Below, piece after piece: positions 46,249 to 54,587 of a stretch of DNA of 64,000 nucleotides. Position numbers and translations under genes: made by a program. The number at the start of each line of letters is the position of its first letter. Positions within the stretch are counted from its first letter, which is position 1. The DNA is from Planctomycetota bacterium (GTDB lineage: Bacteria > Planctomycetota > UBA1135 > UBA2386). A model generated the notes under the pieces. The model saw nothing but the letters and a program-made list of their open reading frames with translations. It ran no database searches and had not been told where the DNA came from. The stretch is taken from positions 24,102 to 88,101 of the forward strand of contig BJHM01000016.1 in assembly GCA_014192625.1 (NCBI GenBank), in the 5' to 3' direction.

Positions 46249-47520
46249 ATGCACACTCGCCAGAGCGGCGCCGCTCACGTCCCGATCATGTTCTTCATCC
46301 TGGTCCTGGTGCTTTTTCTGGGCGCCGTGGGTTGGGCTTACTCGGTGGCAAACACCAACGCGGAGCAGGTTCAAGCCTTGGCCAACGCCAAAGCTGACAT
46401 GCAGACCATGGCCGGCAAGCAGTTGCTGTTTACGCACTACGTAGAGGACCTTGGCCGCGTGATTGAGTTGCCCGGCAAATACGAAGGCCGTGGTACGGTT
46501 TACTCGGGAGCTACCTTGGATGGGGTGACCGGCGTGATCAGTCCCGCCGACCTCAAAAAGCGCATGGATAGTTTTTCCAAGGCGCTCGGCCTTTCCGATG
46601 CCAAGGGTATCGAGGGCCTGTGCTCGGCAGCGGTTGCCTTGGTGAACGACAAGCTCCAGCGCGAGAAAGATATCGGTGGCGAGCGCGACATGGCGTTGGC
46701 CGACAAGGTTGCCGTTGAGAAGAGCTTTGGCGAAGCCACTTCCGAGCACACCAAGAAGGCGTCGGAATGGAGTCAGGCGCTCGAACAGGCAAAGGCAGAA
46801 TACACGGCCTCGCTGTCGCAAAAAGACACCAACATCAGCGCGCTTACGAGCAGCGTGCGCGACACCAATGACCAACTCAATGTCGCCAAAGAAGCTGCCG
46901 CCGCTGAGAAGAAGGTGCTGTCGAACGACATCGGCAAGCTGAAAATGCACAACAGCGCGCTGACCAGCAAGGACAAGCTGCGCTCGCCGATGGCTGTGGT
47001 TGACGGCAAGATCATCGTCGCCAAGGCTGGTGTCACTGCTGCGTTTATCAACCTCGGCCGCAAGGACATGCTGCAGCCTGGCACGATTTTTCGTGTGCTG
47101 AACAAGAACTCCACCGTGGTGAAGGCATACGCAACCGTAGTGCGCGTTGAGCAGGACAAAGCAGAGGTCACGCTCTCCGAAGTGCGCGATCCGCTCACCG
47201 ACGCAGTTCGCGAAGGCGACGAGTTGTACAACGAGCTGTTCAGCGCGAATGGTGCCAACAAGCGGACCATCTACCTCATGGGGCGCTTCAGCTATCCCTA
47301 CAACAAGGATCAGTTGGCGATGTTGTTGAAGAACCTCGGCAACACAGTCGTGCAGAAGATGGGTCCAGGCGTGGACACGGTTTTGCTTGGTGATGATGCG
47401 ATCAATGAGGCTGGCGACGGCTTCACGAGCATCGCCGACTCACAGGAATACAAAGAAGCCAGCGCGCTCGGCGTTGAGTTCGCACCGCTGCGCAAGATCC
47501 GCGATTTGCTGAAACTCTGA
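46249..47520 (+). CDS. Membrane-anchored coiled-coil protein with C-terminal BRCT-like domain
   Basis: 423 residues from ATG 46249 (chosen to place the helix near the start). One transmembrane helix at about 12-31, a long charged helical region (about 100-245) rich in Lys/Glu/Ala suited to a coiled coil, a compact beta domain (about 250-330), and a last 85 residues that fit the BRCT pattern: a first strand with Met-Gly, a helix, Leu-Gly-Asn-Thr-Val-Val, then Val-Leu-Leu-Gly-Asp-Asp, Glu-Tyr-Lys-Glu-Ala, and a terminal helix. The conserved Trp of many BRCT domains is missing. BRCT domains are normally cytoplasmic DNA-repair modules, so a membrane-tethered one is unusual. Function unknown. Confidence 0.72.
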   Translation: MHTRQSGAAHVPIMFFILVLVLFLGAVGWAYSVANTNAEQVQALANAKADMQTMAGKQLLFTHYVEDLGRVIELPGKYEGRGTVYSGATLDGVTGVISPADLKKRMDSFSKALGLSDAKGIEGLCSAAVALVNDKLQREKDIGGERDMALADKVAVEKSFGEATSEHTKKASEWSQALEQAKAEYTASLSQKDTNISALTSSVRDTNDQLNVAKEAAAAEKKVLSNDIGKLKMHNSALTSKDKLRSPMAVVDGKIIVAKAGVTAAFINLGRKDMLQPGTIFRVLNKNSTVVKAYATVVRVEQDKAEVTLSEVRDPLTDAVREGDELYNELFSANGANKRTIYLMGRFSYPYNKDQLAMLLKNLGNTVVQKMGPGVDTVLLGDDAINEAGDGFTSIADSQEYKEASALGVEFAPLRKIRDLLKL

Positions 47521-47802
47521 GCTAGGGTCAGCCCTAGTTCCTGTTGCGCGCTGCGGGCCGTGGTCACAGAGGTGCCCCCGGCCCGCAGTGTTTGGCCGGA
47601 CGAGTTTGTGAGCTTTTGCCGCAGACTTGGCCTGCTTGCTTGCATGCTGGCCTGTTGCGCGGCTCTTGTCCGCTGTGCATTGCTTTTGACTGCGCCCTTT
47701 TTGTTCGCTGCGCAACATCGCGATGGCTGCGTCTTTGCGAAGGTTGACTGGTGCAATCGTTGGTATGGGCTTTGAACCACACTAGAGTCCAAAAAAGTAT
47801 CC

Positions 47803-48804
47803 ATGTCACCACTCGACGATCCGAGCGCACGCGCTGCTTTTGAAGCGCCGAAAGAAAATCTGCAGCGCATGTCGTTTGGGGATCACCTCGACGAACTTCG
47901 CAAGCGCGTTTTTCGGTCGTTGATCGCAATCGTCGGCGCGGTGTTTCTGATGATGCCGTTCCACGACAACGTGATGCGGCTGATCGTGGAGCCGTATCGC
48001 ATTCTCTGGAAGGATGCCTTTCGCGAGTATGTGGTCGATCTGGAGCACAGCGTAAATGCACCGACGAAAGGTGAGCTGACACCGGAATGGACCGGCCGGG
48101 AGAAAGATTGGCTCGGCTACTGCAAGGCGAACGAGCCAGCGATCCTCGACGGCAGCTTCCCGCAGAAATACACCTACATGCTGCCGCAGCTCACTGGCTT
48201 CCAGGTGCCGTATCAGCTGATGGCGGTGGGCGGTGTCGAAGACCTCTGGACCTTCATGCTGGCGGCCTTTCTGTTCGCGCTGTCCTTGTCATCGCCGATT
48301 GTGGTTTGGCAGGTCTGGGCTTTTATCGCCGCTGGCCTCTACCAGAAGGAGCGGGGGATCTTCTACCGCTACTTCCCGTTCATGATGGTCCTGCTGATCG
48401 CCGGCGTGCTCTTTGGCTACGGGGTAGCGGTGCCGTACGGGCTTGGCTATCTGATTCGGATGCAAGTGCCGGGCGTGGTCACATCGATGCTGACGGTCGG
48501 CAACTACTTCACGTTCTTATTCATGCTGACCACCGCCATGGGGCTCGTGTTTCAGTTGCCGATGGTGATGGTGGCGTTGCAGCGCATCGGCTTTGTCCGG
48601 CATCGCACCTACGTGAAGCAGTGGCGCGCGTTCGTGCTCGGGATCTTTGCGGTGGCTATGGTGGTCACGCCACCAGATCCCTTCAGCATGATCATCATGG
48701 CGCTGCCGATGCTGGTGCTGTTTTGCTTGGGGCTAGTGCTGACTGCGATCGGTCGCCGCCATGAGTCAAAGGATCCAGCGGTCGAAGGCGCTCCTTCCGC
48801 ATGA
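47803..48804 (+). CDS. tatC: Sec-independent protein translocase TatC
   Basis: 333 residues, six helices. It recognises twin-arginine signal peptides. N-terminal cytoplasmic His-Leu-Asp-Glu-Leu-Arg-Lys-Arg, Val-Trp-Ala-Phe-Ile-Ala-x-Gly-Leu-Tyr-x-x-Glu (the signal-binding Glu present), and Val-Thr-Pro-Pro-Asp near the last helix match the family. Compared with E. coli TatC (258 aa) it carries about 70 extra residues in the first periplasmic loop. ATG at 47803. It overlaps cinA by four bases. Confidence 0.92.
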   Translation: MSPLDDPSARAAFEAPKENLQRMSFGDHLDELRKRVFRSLIAIVGAVFLMMPFHDNVMRLIVEPYRILWKDAFREYVVDLEHSVNAPTKGELTPEWTGREKDWLGYCKANEPAILDGSFPQKYTYMLPQLTGFQVPYQLMAVGGVEDLWTFMLAAFLFALSLSSPIVVWQVWAFIAAGLYQKERGIFYRYFPFMMVLLIAGVLFGYGVAVPYGLGYLIRMQVPGVVTSMLTVGNYFTFLFMLTTAMGLVFQLPMVMVALQRIGFVRHRTYVKQWRAFVLGIFAVAMVVTPPDPFSMIIMALPMLVLFCLGLVLTAIGRRHESKDPAVEGAPSA

Positions 48805-50048
48805 CATTGCACACGGCAGAAGTGGTCGCCATTGGCGATGAATTGATCCACGGAGCGATGCTCGATACCAACTCGCGCTGGCTCGCCAGCGAACTGGAGT
48901 CTGCGGGGCTCTCGCTGCAGCGCATCACCGTAGTTGGCGATGATCTGGCACAGCTTAGCGATGCGATTTTACAGGCGTGCCGCCGTGCGTCTGTGGTCGT
49001 CTCGACCGGCGGACTTGGGCCGACGCTTGACGACCGAACGCGCGAAGCTGGCGCGCAGATCGCGGGTGGTCCGTGCTGGTTTGACGAGGTCAGTTGGCTT
49101 CGGATTCAGGATTACCTGCGTGGTCGCAAGCGGCCGGTGCCTGAGAGCAATCGGCGGCAAGCGGAGTTTCCAACCGGCGCTGTGGTGCTTGCCAACCCGG
49201 TCGGCACAGCTCCAGGCTTTCTGCTTTCTGCTCACCGTGCGCATTGGTTTGCCTTGCCCGGCGTGCCGCGGGAAATGCAGCGCATGGTGCAGGATCACGT
49301 TTTGCCATGGGTGCGCACGCTGCCGAGTTTGCAGCCAAGTGTGCAGCAGCTGCTGCGCGTAATCGGTCCGTCGGAGGCGATGCTGGGGGAACGCATCGCT
49401 GCCTTCATGCACGGCGGCCGCAATCCTGCGGTCGGCGTGACCGTCGGCAACGGCATGATCACGATTCGCATCACTGGCACGGCAAAGACCGTTGCCCTCG
49501 CGCAGCAGGCTTGCGAGGCCACGGCGAAAGAACTTCGACCGTTGCTTGCTACCTGGTTGCTCTACGAAGGTGCGGAGGAGTTGCACGCGTTGGTCGTTCA
49601 GCGGTTGATTGCGCGGCAGGTGACACTCGCTTTGGCCGAGTCGTGCACCGGCGGCCTGCTCGCTGGCCGGTTCACCGAAGTGGCGGGCGTGTCCGAAGTA
49701 TTTCTCGGCGGATTTGTTTGCTACGCCAATGCGGCAAAGGTGCGCGATCTTGCGGTTGAACCAGCGCTGCTGGCAATGCACGGTGCGGTCTCTGAGCCGG
49801 TGGCTGCGGCAATGGCGACGGGCGCAGCGCAGCGCACAGGTGCTCGGTTGGCGATTGCGATCACTGGTGTCGCTGGCCCTGGTGGCGGGACCCCTGACAA
49901 GCCGGTGGGGACGGTCAGCTTTGGCTTGTCGCTTGACGGGGTGGTGCAGACTTGGACGCTGCGCATGCCCGACCTTGGTCGGTCCTTTATCCGTGAACGC
50001 TCGGTCCTAGAGGCACTTGCAGCGATCCTGCGCAGCGTGCAAGCCTGA
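48801..50048 (+). CDS. cinA: CinA-family protein (NMN deamidase / competence-damage protein)
   Basis: 415 residues. N-terminal MoCF-like domain (Val-Ala-Ile-Gly-Asp-Glu-Leu, Gly-Gly-Leu-Gly-Pro-Thr-x-Asp-Asp) and C-terminal amidohydrolase domain (Leu-Ala-Glu-Ser-Cys-Thr-Gly-Gly, Gly-Val-Ala-Gly-Pro-Gly-Gly-Gly), catalytic Ser/Glu present. Such proteins recycle NAD precursors and have ADP-ribose pyrophosphatase activity. ATGA overlap with tatC makes an operon likely. Confidence 0.93.
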   Translation: MTLHTAEVVAIGDELIHGAMLDTNSRWLASELESAGLSLQRITVVGDDLAQLSDAILQACRRASVVVSTGGLGPTLDDRTREAGAQIAGGPCWFDEVSWLRIQDYLRGRKRPVPESNRRQAEFPTGAVVLANPVGTAPGFLLSAHRAHWFALPGVPREMQRMVQDHVLPWVRTLPSLQPSVQQLLRVIGPSEAMLGERIAAFMHGGRNPAVGVTVGNGMITIRITGTAKTVALAQQACEATAKELRPLLATWLLYEGAEELHALVVQRLIARQVTLALAESCTGGLLAGRFTEVAGVSEVFLGGFVCYANAAKVRDLAVEPALLAMHGAVSEPVAAAMATGAAQRTGARLAIAITGVAGPGGGTPDKPVGTVSFGLSLDGVVQTWTLRMPDLGRSFIRERSVLEALAAILRSVQA

Positions 50049-50102
50049 GGGCATCTGGACGGTGGACATCGCTTCGTAAATTGCTATCGTCCTGCCCCCA
50101 AG

Positions 50103-50178
50103 TACCCCGTGGTGTAATTGGTAGCACAGCAGGTTTTGGTCCTGTTAGTTGCTGGTTCGAGTCCAGCCGGGGTAACCA
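50103..50178 (+). tRNA. tRNA-Gln (anticodon TTG)
   Basis: 76 nt with encoded CCA. Acceptor TACCCCG pairs with CGGGGTA, discriminator A. Anticodon stem GCAGG/CCTGT with loop TTTTGGT, anticodon TTG reading CAA. T-arm GCTGG/CCAGC with a TTCGAGT loop. Lies 54 bp after cinA and before a second tRNA-Gln. Confidence 0.93.
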
Positions 50179-50234
50179 AGGTCGCGCGCAACCAAAATGT
50201 CGCGTGGTGCACGTTCTCTCCAGATGATTTTCGC

Positions 50235-50308
50235 TGCCCCGTGGTGTAACGGTAGCACAACAGGTTCTGGTCCTGTTTGTCAAGGTTCAAATCCTTGCGG
50301 GGTAACCA
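50235..50308 (+). tRNA. tRNA-Gln (anticodon CTG)
   Basis: 74 nt with encoded CCA. Acceptor TGCCCCG / CGGGGTA (one G-T wobble). Anticodon stem ACAGG/CCTGT with loop TTCTGGT, anticodon CTG reading CAG. T-arm CAAGG/CCTTG. Together with the upstream TTG isoacceptor it covers both Gln codons. Confidence 0.93.
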
Positions 50309-50312
50309 GTTA

Positions 50313-50346
50313 GGCTCGGTCGTCTCTGGCGGCCGAGCTTTTTTTA
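50313..50346 (+). terminator. Rho-independent terminator after the tRNA-Gln pair
   Basis: Stem formed by GGCTCGGTCG and CGGCCGAGC (one wobble) around a short loop, followed by a run of seven T at 50339-50345. Position 5 bp after the second tRNA fits termination of the tRNA transcript. Confidence 0.85.
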
Positions 50347-50393
50347 TCCGTTGGCAAGCGCCTGCCGCAGGCCGTTTGCAAGGGCTGCACCTC

Positions 50394-51026
50394 ATGCAAC
50401 CAACCCAAATTCTTGCGATCCGCCATGGTGAGACCGTGAGCAATCGGGCCGGTCGATTTCAGGGGCAGTCGGACAGCCCTCTCAGTCCGTTGGGCATCGA
50501 GCAGTCGCAGGCCGTTGGTCGCCGCCTCAAGCACGCTTCGGTAAACGTACTCTACAGCAGTGACCTTGGCCGAGCGCTGCACACGGCGAACCTGATCGCC
50601 TCGCACTTGGGGCAGCCAGTGGTGCAGGACGTGCGGTTGCGCGAACGGCATCTCGGGGTGTTTCAGGGCCTTTCGGCAGAGGAGGCCGCAGCGCAGTTTC
50701 CCGAGGCAAACCAAGGCTTCCGCAGCGGCAATCCTGAGTTTGTCATGCCAGAGGGCGAGAGCATGCGGCAAAGCCTTGCCCGCTTCGCCGCCTGCTGCGA
50801 AGAACTGTACGAGCGACACCAAGGGCAAAGCATTGCCGTGGTGACTCACGGCGGCGTGCTCAGCACTTTTTTTCGCCATGTTCTAGGGCTGCCACTCGAC
50901 GCACCGCGGCGCTACAAGCGACAGAACGCCAGCATCAACACGTTCTCGCGCGAGAAGGGCCGCTGGTATGTGGAGAGCTGGGGCGATGTAGCCCATCTCT
51001 CAGGTCAGAGCCTTGATGACATCTAG
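50394..51026 (+). CDS. Histidine phosphatase family protein (phosphoglycerate-mutase-like)
   Basis: 210 residues from ATG 50394. Catalytic Arg-His-Gly-Glu-Thr near the start, Ser-Ser-Asp-Leu-Gly-Arg-Ala, Leu-Arg-Glu-Arg, and the second catalytic His in Thr-His-Gly-Gly-Val-Leu. Similar to CobC/GpmB-type phosphatases; the substrate cannot be fixed. No cobalamin genes are near. The terminator lies within its 5' region, so it has its own promoter. Confidence 0.85.
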   Translation: MQPTQILAIRHGETVSNRAGRFQGQSDSPLSPLGIEQSQAVGRRLKHASVNVLYSSDLGRALHTANLIASHLGQPVVQDVRLRERHLGVFQGLSAEEAAAQFPEANQGFRSGNPEFVMPEGESMRQSLARFAACCEELYERHQGQSIAVVTHGGVLSTFFRHVLGLPLDAPRRYKRQNASINTFSREKGRWYVESWGDVAHLSGQSLDDI

Positions 51027-51062
51027 CGTAACGGCGCTGCGCGTGACTGCCGTGCGCTGCGC

Positions 51063-51764
51063 TCAGTCGCGCCAGAGGAATGCGCCGCCGGAGATGCCAG
51101 CGACGTTGTCGACGCGCGAGATGTCTTCCGGCAGGGCTTCGCCGAGGTGACGTTGGTTGCCGCCTCCGATATAGAGGTGATCGAAGTGCGTCAGGGTGCG
51201 CATGTTTTCGATCATTTTGGCAACGCGCTTGCGCCACTTCTTGGTGCCGACCGTTTGTCGCGCGTCTTCGCCTAGCTGCTCGTTGTAGGTCCCGCCTTTG
51301 CGGAATGGCGCGTGCGCGAGTTCGAGATGTGGGCAAAGCTTGCCGTTCTCAAATAGTGCGCTGCCAAAGCCAGTGCCGAGCGTCACCACCATCTCCAAGC
51401 CCTTGCCGGCGATCACCGCGAGGCCTTGCATGTCTGCATCGTTAGCGAGTCGAGTTGGGCAGTGCAGCAGCGCTTCGATCTTCTGCGCGAGCGGGTAACC
51501 GGTCCAAGCCTCGTGCTTCAGGTTGGCAGCAGTCAGAACGACGCCGCCACGGACCATGCCTGGGAAGCCGACCGAGATCTGCTCGAAGGCCGGTAGTTGA
51601 GCAACCATCGCCGCCATTGCCGCGACGAACTCATCGGGGTGGCTGCCGACAGGCGTGTCGATGCGAACGCGCTCAACCATGAGGCTGCCCTTGGGGTCTA
51701 CCACCGACGCCTTCACGCCGGTGCCACCGATGTCGAAGGAGAGCGTGTTTGCTTTGTGCTGCAT
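51063..51764 (-). CDS. ROK-family kinase, polyphosphate-glucokinase-like
   Basis: 233 residues from ATG 51764 (ATG at 51806 is also possible). Phosphate-1 loop Phe-Asp-Ile-Gly-Gly-Thr-Gly-Val-Lys, Val-Gly-Phe-Pro-Gly-Met, Asn-Asp-Ala-Asp (catalytic Asp), Leu-Gly-Thr-Gly-Phe-Gly-Ser-Ala. The Gly-Thr-Gly form and short length match polyphosphate-dependent glucokinases. It lacks the Cys-x-Cys-Gly-x-x-Gly-Cys zinc motif of classical ROK repressors. Phosphorylates glucose with polyP or ATP; the phosphate donor cannot be read from the sequence. Confidence 0.85.
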   Translation of the reverse strand: MQHKANTLSFDIGGTGVKASVVDPKGSLMVERVRIDTPVGSHPDEFVAAMAAMVAQLPAFEQISVGFPGMVRGGVVLTAANLKHEAWTGYPLAQKIEALLHCPTRLANDADMQGLAVIAGKGLEMVVTLGTGFGSALFENGKLCPHLELAHAPFRKGGTYNEQLGEDARQTVGTKKWRKRVAKMIENMRTLTHFDHLYIGGGNQRHLGEALPEDISRVDNVAGISGGAFLWRD

Positions 51765-52003
51765 GCTGCGGAGTGGGTGACAGGCGACAAGTGTGTTGGC
51801 GGACATGGTGCGTTGTGTCGCTCGGATCGACACTCGGCATGGTCCAGCTGTCCCTCTCCCTGCGCGAGCCGTTGCCATCGCCGGTTGGCTATTTGCAGTT
51901 GAAGGGACCTAGAACCTGCATATTGCCCGATCACCAAGTTCAGGCGTAGTCGTTTTTGGAACGACGTTGCATCACAAGGCGCCACACGTTCGCATCCTGA
52001 CGC

Positions 52004-52558
52004 ATGACCGATCGAAAACCATTCCAGCGTCTAAGCCGCGAGGTCCTCGTTGAAAACGCGTTCCATCGCTACTGCATGGACCGCTATGTGCAGAAGGACG
52101 GCAGCGAAGGGGTCTACTACTACGTCGACATGCCGGGTTCGTGCGCCTGCATCCCGGTGTTCGACGATGGCTCGACCGTGCTCGTGCATCAGCACCGCTA
52201 CTTGCTCGGTGGCGACTTTTGGGAGTTTCCGACCGGCGGCATGAAGGTTGGCGATGATCCGTTGATGGTGGCCATGAAGGAACTGCGCGAGGAAGCGGGC
52301 TTCTGCGGCAGCGACTGGACTCCGCTCGGACACTTTGCGCCCTACAAAGGGGTCTCCAATGAGATCTGTCATTATTGGATCGCGCGCGGCCTTTCCGAGA
52401 GTCAGCAAGAACTGGAGTTGAGCGAGCAGCTCACGGTGCATCGCATGCCGATGGCGGAAGCGCGGCGGCGGCTCATCGATCAGGAATGCGCCGACGGGCA
52501 GTCGTTGTCGGGGCTCGTGCTGCTCGACCGCTGGCTCGCCAAGGGCAATCAGCTGTGA
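52004..52558 (+). CDS. Nudix hydrolase (ADP-ribose pyrophosphatase-like)
   Basis: 184 residues. The Nudix box is readable from Gly-Gly-Met at about 84 to Glu-Glu-Ala-Gly-Phe, with Asp instead of the first Glu and Lys instead of the usual Arg; the two Glu of the metal site are present. Similar to ADP-ribose pyrophosphatases. The stop overlaps the next start (GTGA). Confidence 0.87.
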   Translation: MTDRKPFQRLSREVLVENAFHRYCMDRYVQKDGSEGVYYYVDMPGSCACIPVFDDGSTVLVHQHRYLLGGDFWEFPTGGMKVGDDPLMVAMKELREEAGFCGSDWTPLGHFAPYKGVSNEICHYWIARGLSESQQELELSEQLTVHRMPMAEARRRLIDQECADGQSLSGLVLLDRWLAKGNQL

Positions 52559-53163
52559 GCAGCGAAGCCTTCCGCGTGACGGTCTACGCATCTTCAAGCG
52601 AGCGGATTGATCGAAGCTACTTTCCGGTTGCCGAGGAACTGGGCCGGCGCATTGCAGTGCGCGGCTATGAGCTAGTGTGGGGCGGCGGTCGTTATGGCCT
52701 GATGGGTGCGGTGTCGCGCGGCGCACGCGCGGCGGGCGGCAAATTGCGCGGCGTGATCTTGCAGCGTTTCATCGACAAGAACGTGCACTGCAAAGAGACC
52801 AAAGAGATGGCCTCGGTCGCCGACATGCGGACGCGCAAGCGCGGTCTCGATGAGGCTGGCGATGCGTTCGTTGCGTTGCCAGGGGGACTTGGCACGCTCG
52901 AAGAGTTGTTGGAGATCTTGTCGTTTCGTCAACTCGGACTGCATCACAGGCCGGTCGTCGTGCTCAACACTCGTGGCTACTGGGACCCATTGCTCGAAAT
53001 GTTGGCGAAGAGTTTTGCCGAGGGCTTCATTCAGCCGCACTTCAGAGGCATCTATTCCGTGGCATCGACTCCGGCCGAAGTGATTGATCAGATCGACGCG
53101 GGACGCATGTTGCCGCCGGTGCAAAGCGAGGCTTTTGATCCGCTTGGTGGCGGCTCGTCATGA
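52555..53163 (+). CDS. LOG-family protein (cytokinin-activating / lysine-decarboxylase-like fold)
   Basis: 202 residues from GTG 52555. Motif Pro-Gly-Gly-Leu-Gly-Thr-Leu-Glu-Glu, hallmark of LOG phosphoribohydrolases that hydrolyse nucleoside 5'-monophosphates; Gly-Gly-Gly-Arg-Tyr-Gly-Leu-Met-Gly at about 43. In bacteria they likely remove damaged nucleotides. Coupled to the Nudix gene (GTGA) and to the next gene (ATGA). Confidence 0.9.
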   Translation: MSSEAFRVTVYASSSERIDRSYFPVAEELGRRIAVRGYELVWGGGRYGLMGAVSRGARAAGGKLRGVILQRFIDKNVHCKETKEMASVADMRTRKRGLDEAGDAFVALPGGLGTLEELLEILSFRQLGLHHRPVVVLNTRGYWDPLLEMLAKSFAEGFIQPHFRGIYSVASTPAEVIDQIDAGRMLPPVQSEAFDPLGGGSS

Positions 53164-53954
53164 GTGACCTCATGGCGGATCTGACGCGGATTCGGGCGGC
53201 GCTGCGCGAAGCGGCTTTGCTGGTGCGGCGGCATGCGCAAGGTGTGGTTCACTTTGAGATGAAGCCCGGTCACGGTCCCGTTACCGCAGCCGACTTCGAA
53301 GTCGATGCGTTGCTTGCAAAGCTCCTGCCGCAGCATGGAGATGGTTGGCTATCGGAGGAGACGAAGGACGATCCCTCCCGACTCTCATGTCGCCGCGTGT
53401 GGGTGGTTGATCCGATCGACGGCACCAGCAGCTTCATCGCGGGGCGGCCGGAATACTCGATATCGATTGCGCTCGTCATCGATGGCGTGCCGGTGCTCGG
53501 CGGCGTGGCCAATCCTGCATCAGACGTGACGATCGCTGGTGGACCTGGCCTTGGCATCATTGTCGAGGGCGATCCGCGCCAAGCGTTTGGCGAACTGCCA
53601 AGCGGCGCGCTGCGCGTTTTGTGCAGTCGCAGTGAATGGCATCGTGGCGAGTGGGACCATTGGCAAGGTGAACCAATGCTTTGCGTGCGGCCGATGGGAT
53701 CTGTGGCCTATAAGTTGGCGCTCATAGCTGCCGGTGCGGCTGAGGCCACGTGGACGTTGCACGGCAAGAACGAGTGGGACGTTGCCGCAGGTGTGGCACT
53801 GGTTAGGGCCGCTGGTGGCGAGGCGTGGCTGCCAGGCAGAGGCGAGCCGCGCTTCAATCTGCCAACGCCGCTGTTTCGCAGCTTTGCTGCCGCGGGGCCA
53901 GGGCTTGGGAGCCGGGTGCGTGATTTTCTGGTGCGCGAGAATCGCTTGGGATGA
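53160..53954 (+). CDS. Inositol-monophosphatase-family enzyme
   Basis: 264 residues. Metal sites: Trp-Leu-Ser-Glu-Glu-Thr, Trp-Val-Val-Asp-Pro-Ile-Asp-Gly-Thr-Ser and Glu-Trp-Asp-Val-Ala-Ala-Gly. Possible substrates: inositol phosphate, PAP (CysQ-like) or histidinol phosphate. The Nudix-LOG-phosphatase order makes a nucleotide-housekeeping operon plausible. ATGA overlap with the LOG gene. Confidence 0.85.
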   Translation: MSDLMADLTRIRAALREAALLVRRHAQGVVHFEMKPGHGPVTAADFEVDALLAKLLPQHGDGWLSEETKDDPSRLSCRRVWVVDPIDGTSSFIAGRPEYSISIALVIDGVPVLGGVANPASDVTIAGGPGLGIIVEGDPRQAFGELPSGALRVLCSRSEWHRGEWDHWQGEPMLCVRPMGSVAYKLALIAAGAAEATWTLHGKNEWDVAAGVALVRAAGGEAWLPGRGEPRFNLPTPLFRSFAAAGPGLGSRVRDFLVRENRLG

Positions 53955-54131
53955 GGTTTTTAGGGCGAAAATTTTTGGCTGGAGAGAACCTGAGGAGCCA
54001 TGGCATTGGGGGTTCTGTTTCGAGGAGTGGCGCGGGCTTTGTCGCAGGCACAAAGCGCCACGGCAACAAAGTCCGAATTCTTCAGAGGCTTGGGAGCCGA
54101 ATTGGCCGTTGGTCGTTACGCTAAAATCATC

Positions 54132-54323
54132 ATGAAGAAGACACTGAAGACGCTCGCGTCACTTTCTCTGCTCCTCGTCGCCGCCTGTGAAAGCAGTGGC
54201 AACTCCAGCGCCGCACCGGCAGTCAGCACCGGTGGCGCTTGCTGCAGTGCGGAAGGCAAGGCCAGCGCTTGCTGCGCCGAGGAAAGCGCGCCCACAGTCG
54301 CGCCGGTGAAGAAGCAGAACTGA
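54132..54323 (+). CDS. Small cysteine-pair lipoprotein
   Basis: 63 residues. Signal peptide with lipobox Leu-Val-Ala-Ala-Cys (Cys19), then a Ser/Ala-rich stretch with two Cys-Cys pairs separated by eight residues, and a Lys-Lys-Gln-Asn end. Paired cysteines suggest metal binding or disulfide anchoring. No family recognised. The upstream frame to 54000 is not coding in appearance. Confidence 0.65.
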   Translation: MKKTLKTLASLSLLLVAACESSGNSSAAPAVSTGGACCSAEGKASACCAEESAPTVAPVKKQN

Positions 54324-54360
54324 GTTTGCTCCGCTGGCGATCGCTTCGCGGGGAAAACCT

Positions 54361-54498
54361 CGCGAAGTGATCCCTCGATCCCTCGCGAAGTGATCCCTCG
54401 ATCCCTCGCGAAGTGATCCCTCGATCCCTCGCGAAGTGATCCCTCGATCCCTCGCGAAGTGATCCCTCGATCCCTCGCGAAGTGATCCCTTGATCCCT
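54361..54498. repeat. 23-bp tandem repeat array
   Basis: Six copies of CGCGAAGTGATCCCTCGATCCCT in head-to-tail order, five exact and the last with one change, directly after the small lipoprotein gene and before the thioredoxin-fold gene. A degenerate seventh copy follows to about 54520. 23 bp is not a multiple of three, so the array is not meant to be read through. Confidence 0.92.
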
Positions 54499-54587
54499 AG
54501 CAGTGATCCCTCGCTGGGATTCTTCGCTGCGACTTTTCGTAGCGGCGTTCGACTGGATACGCTCCCCGCATGAACGTGAGGTATCCG

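Noticed and set aside
54361..54498. Possible CRISPR array
   Set aside because: Repeats are contiguous with no unique spacers and no cas genes are in the window.
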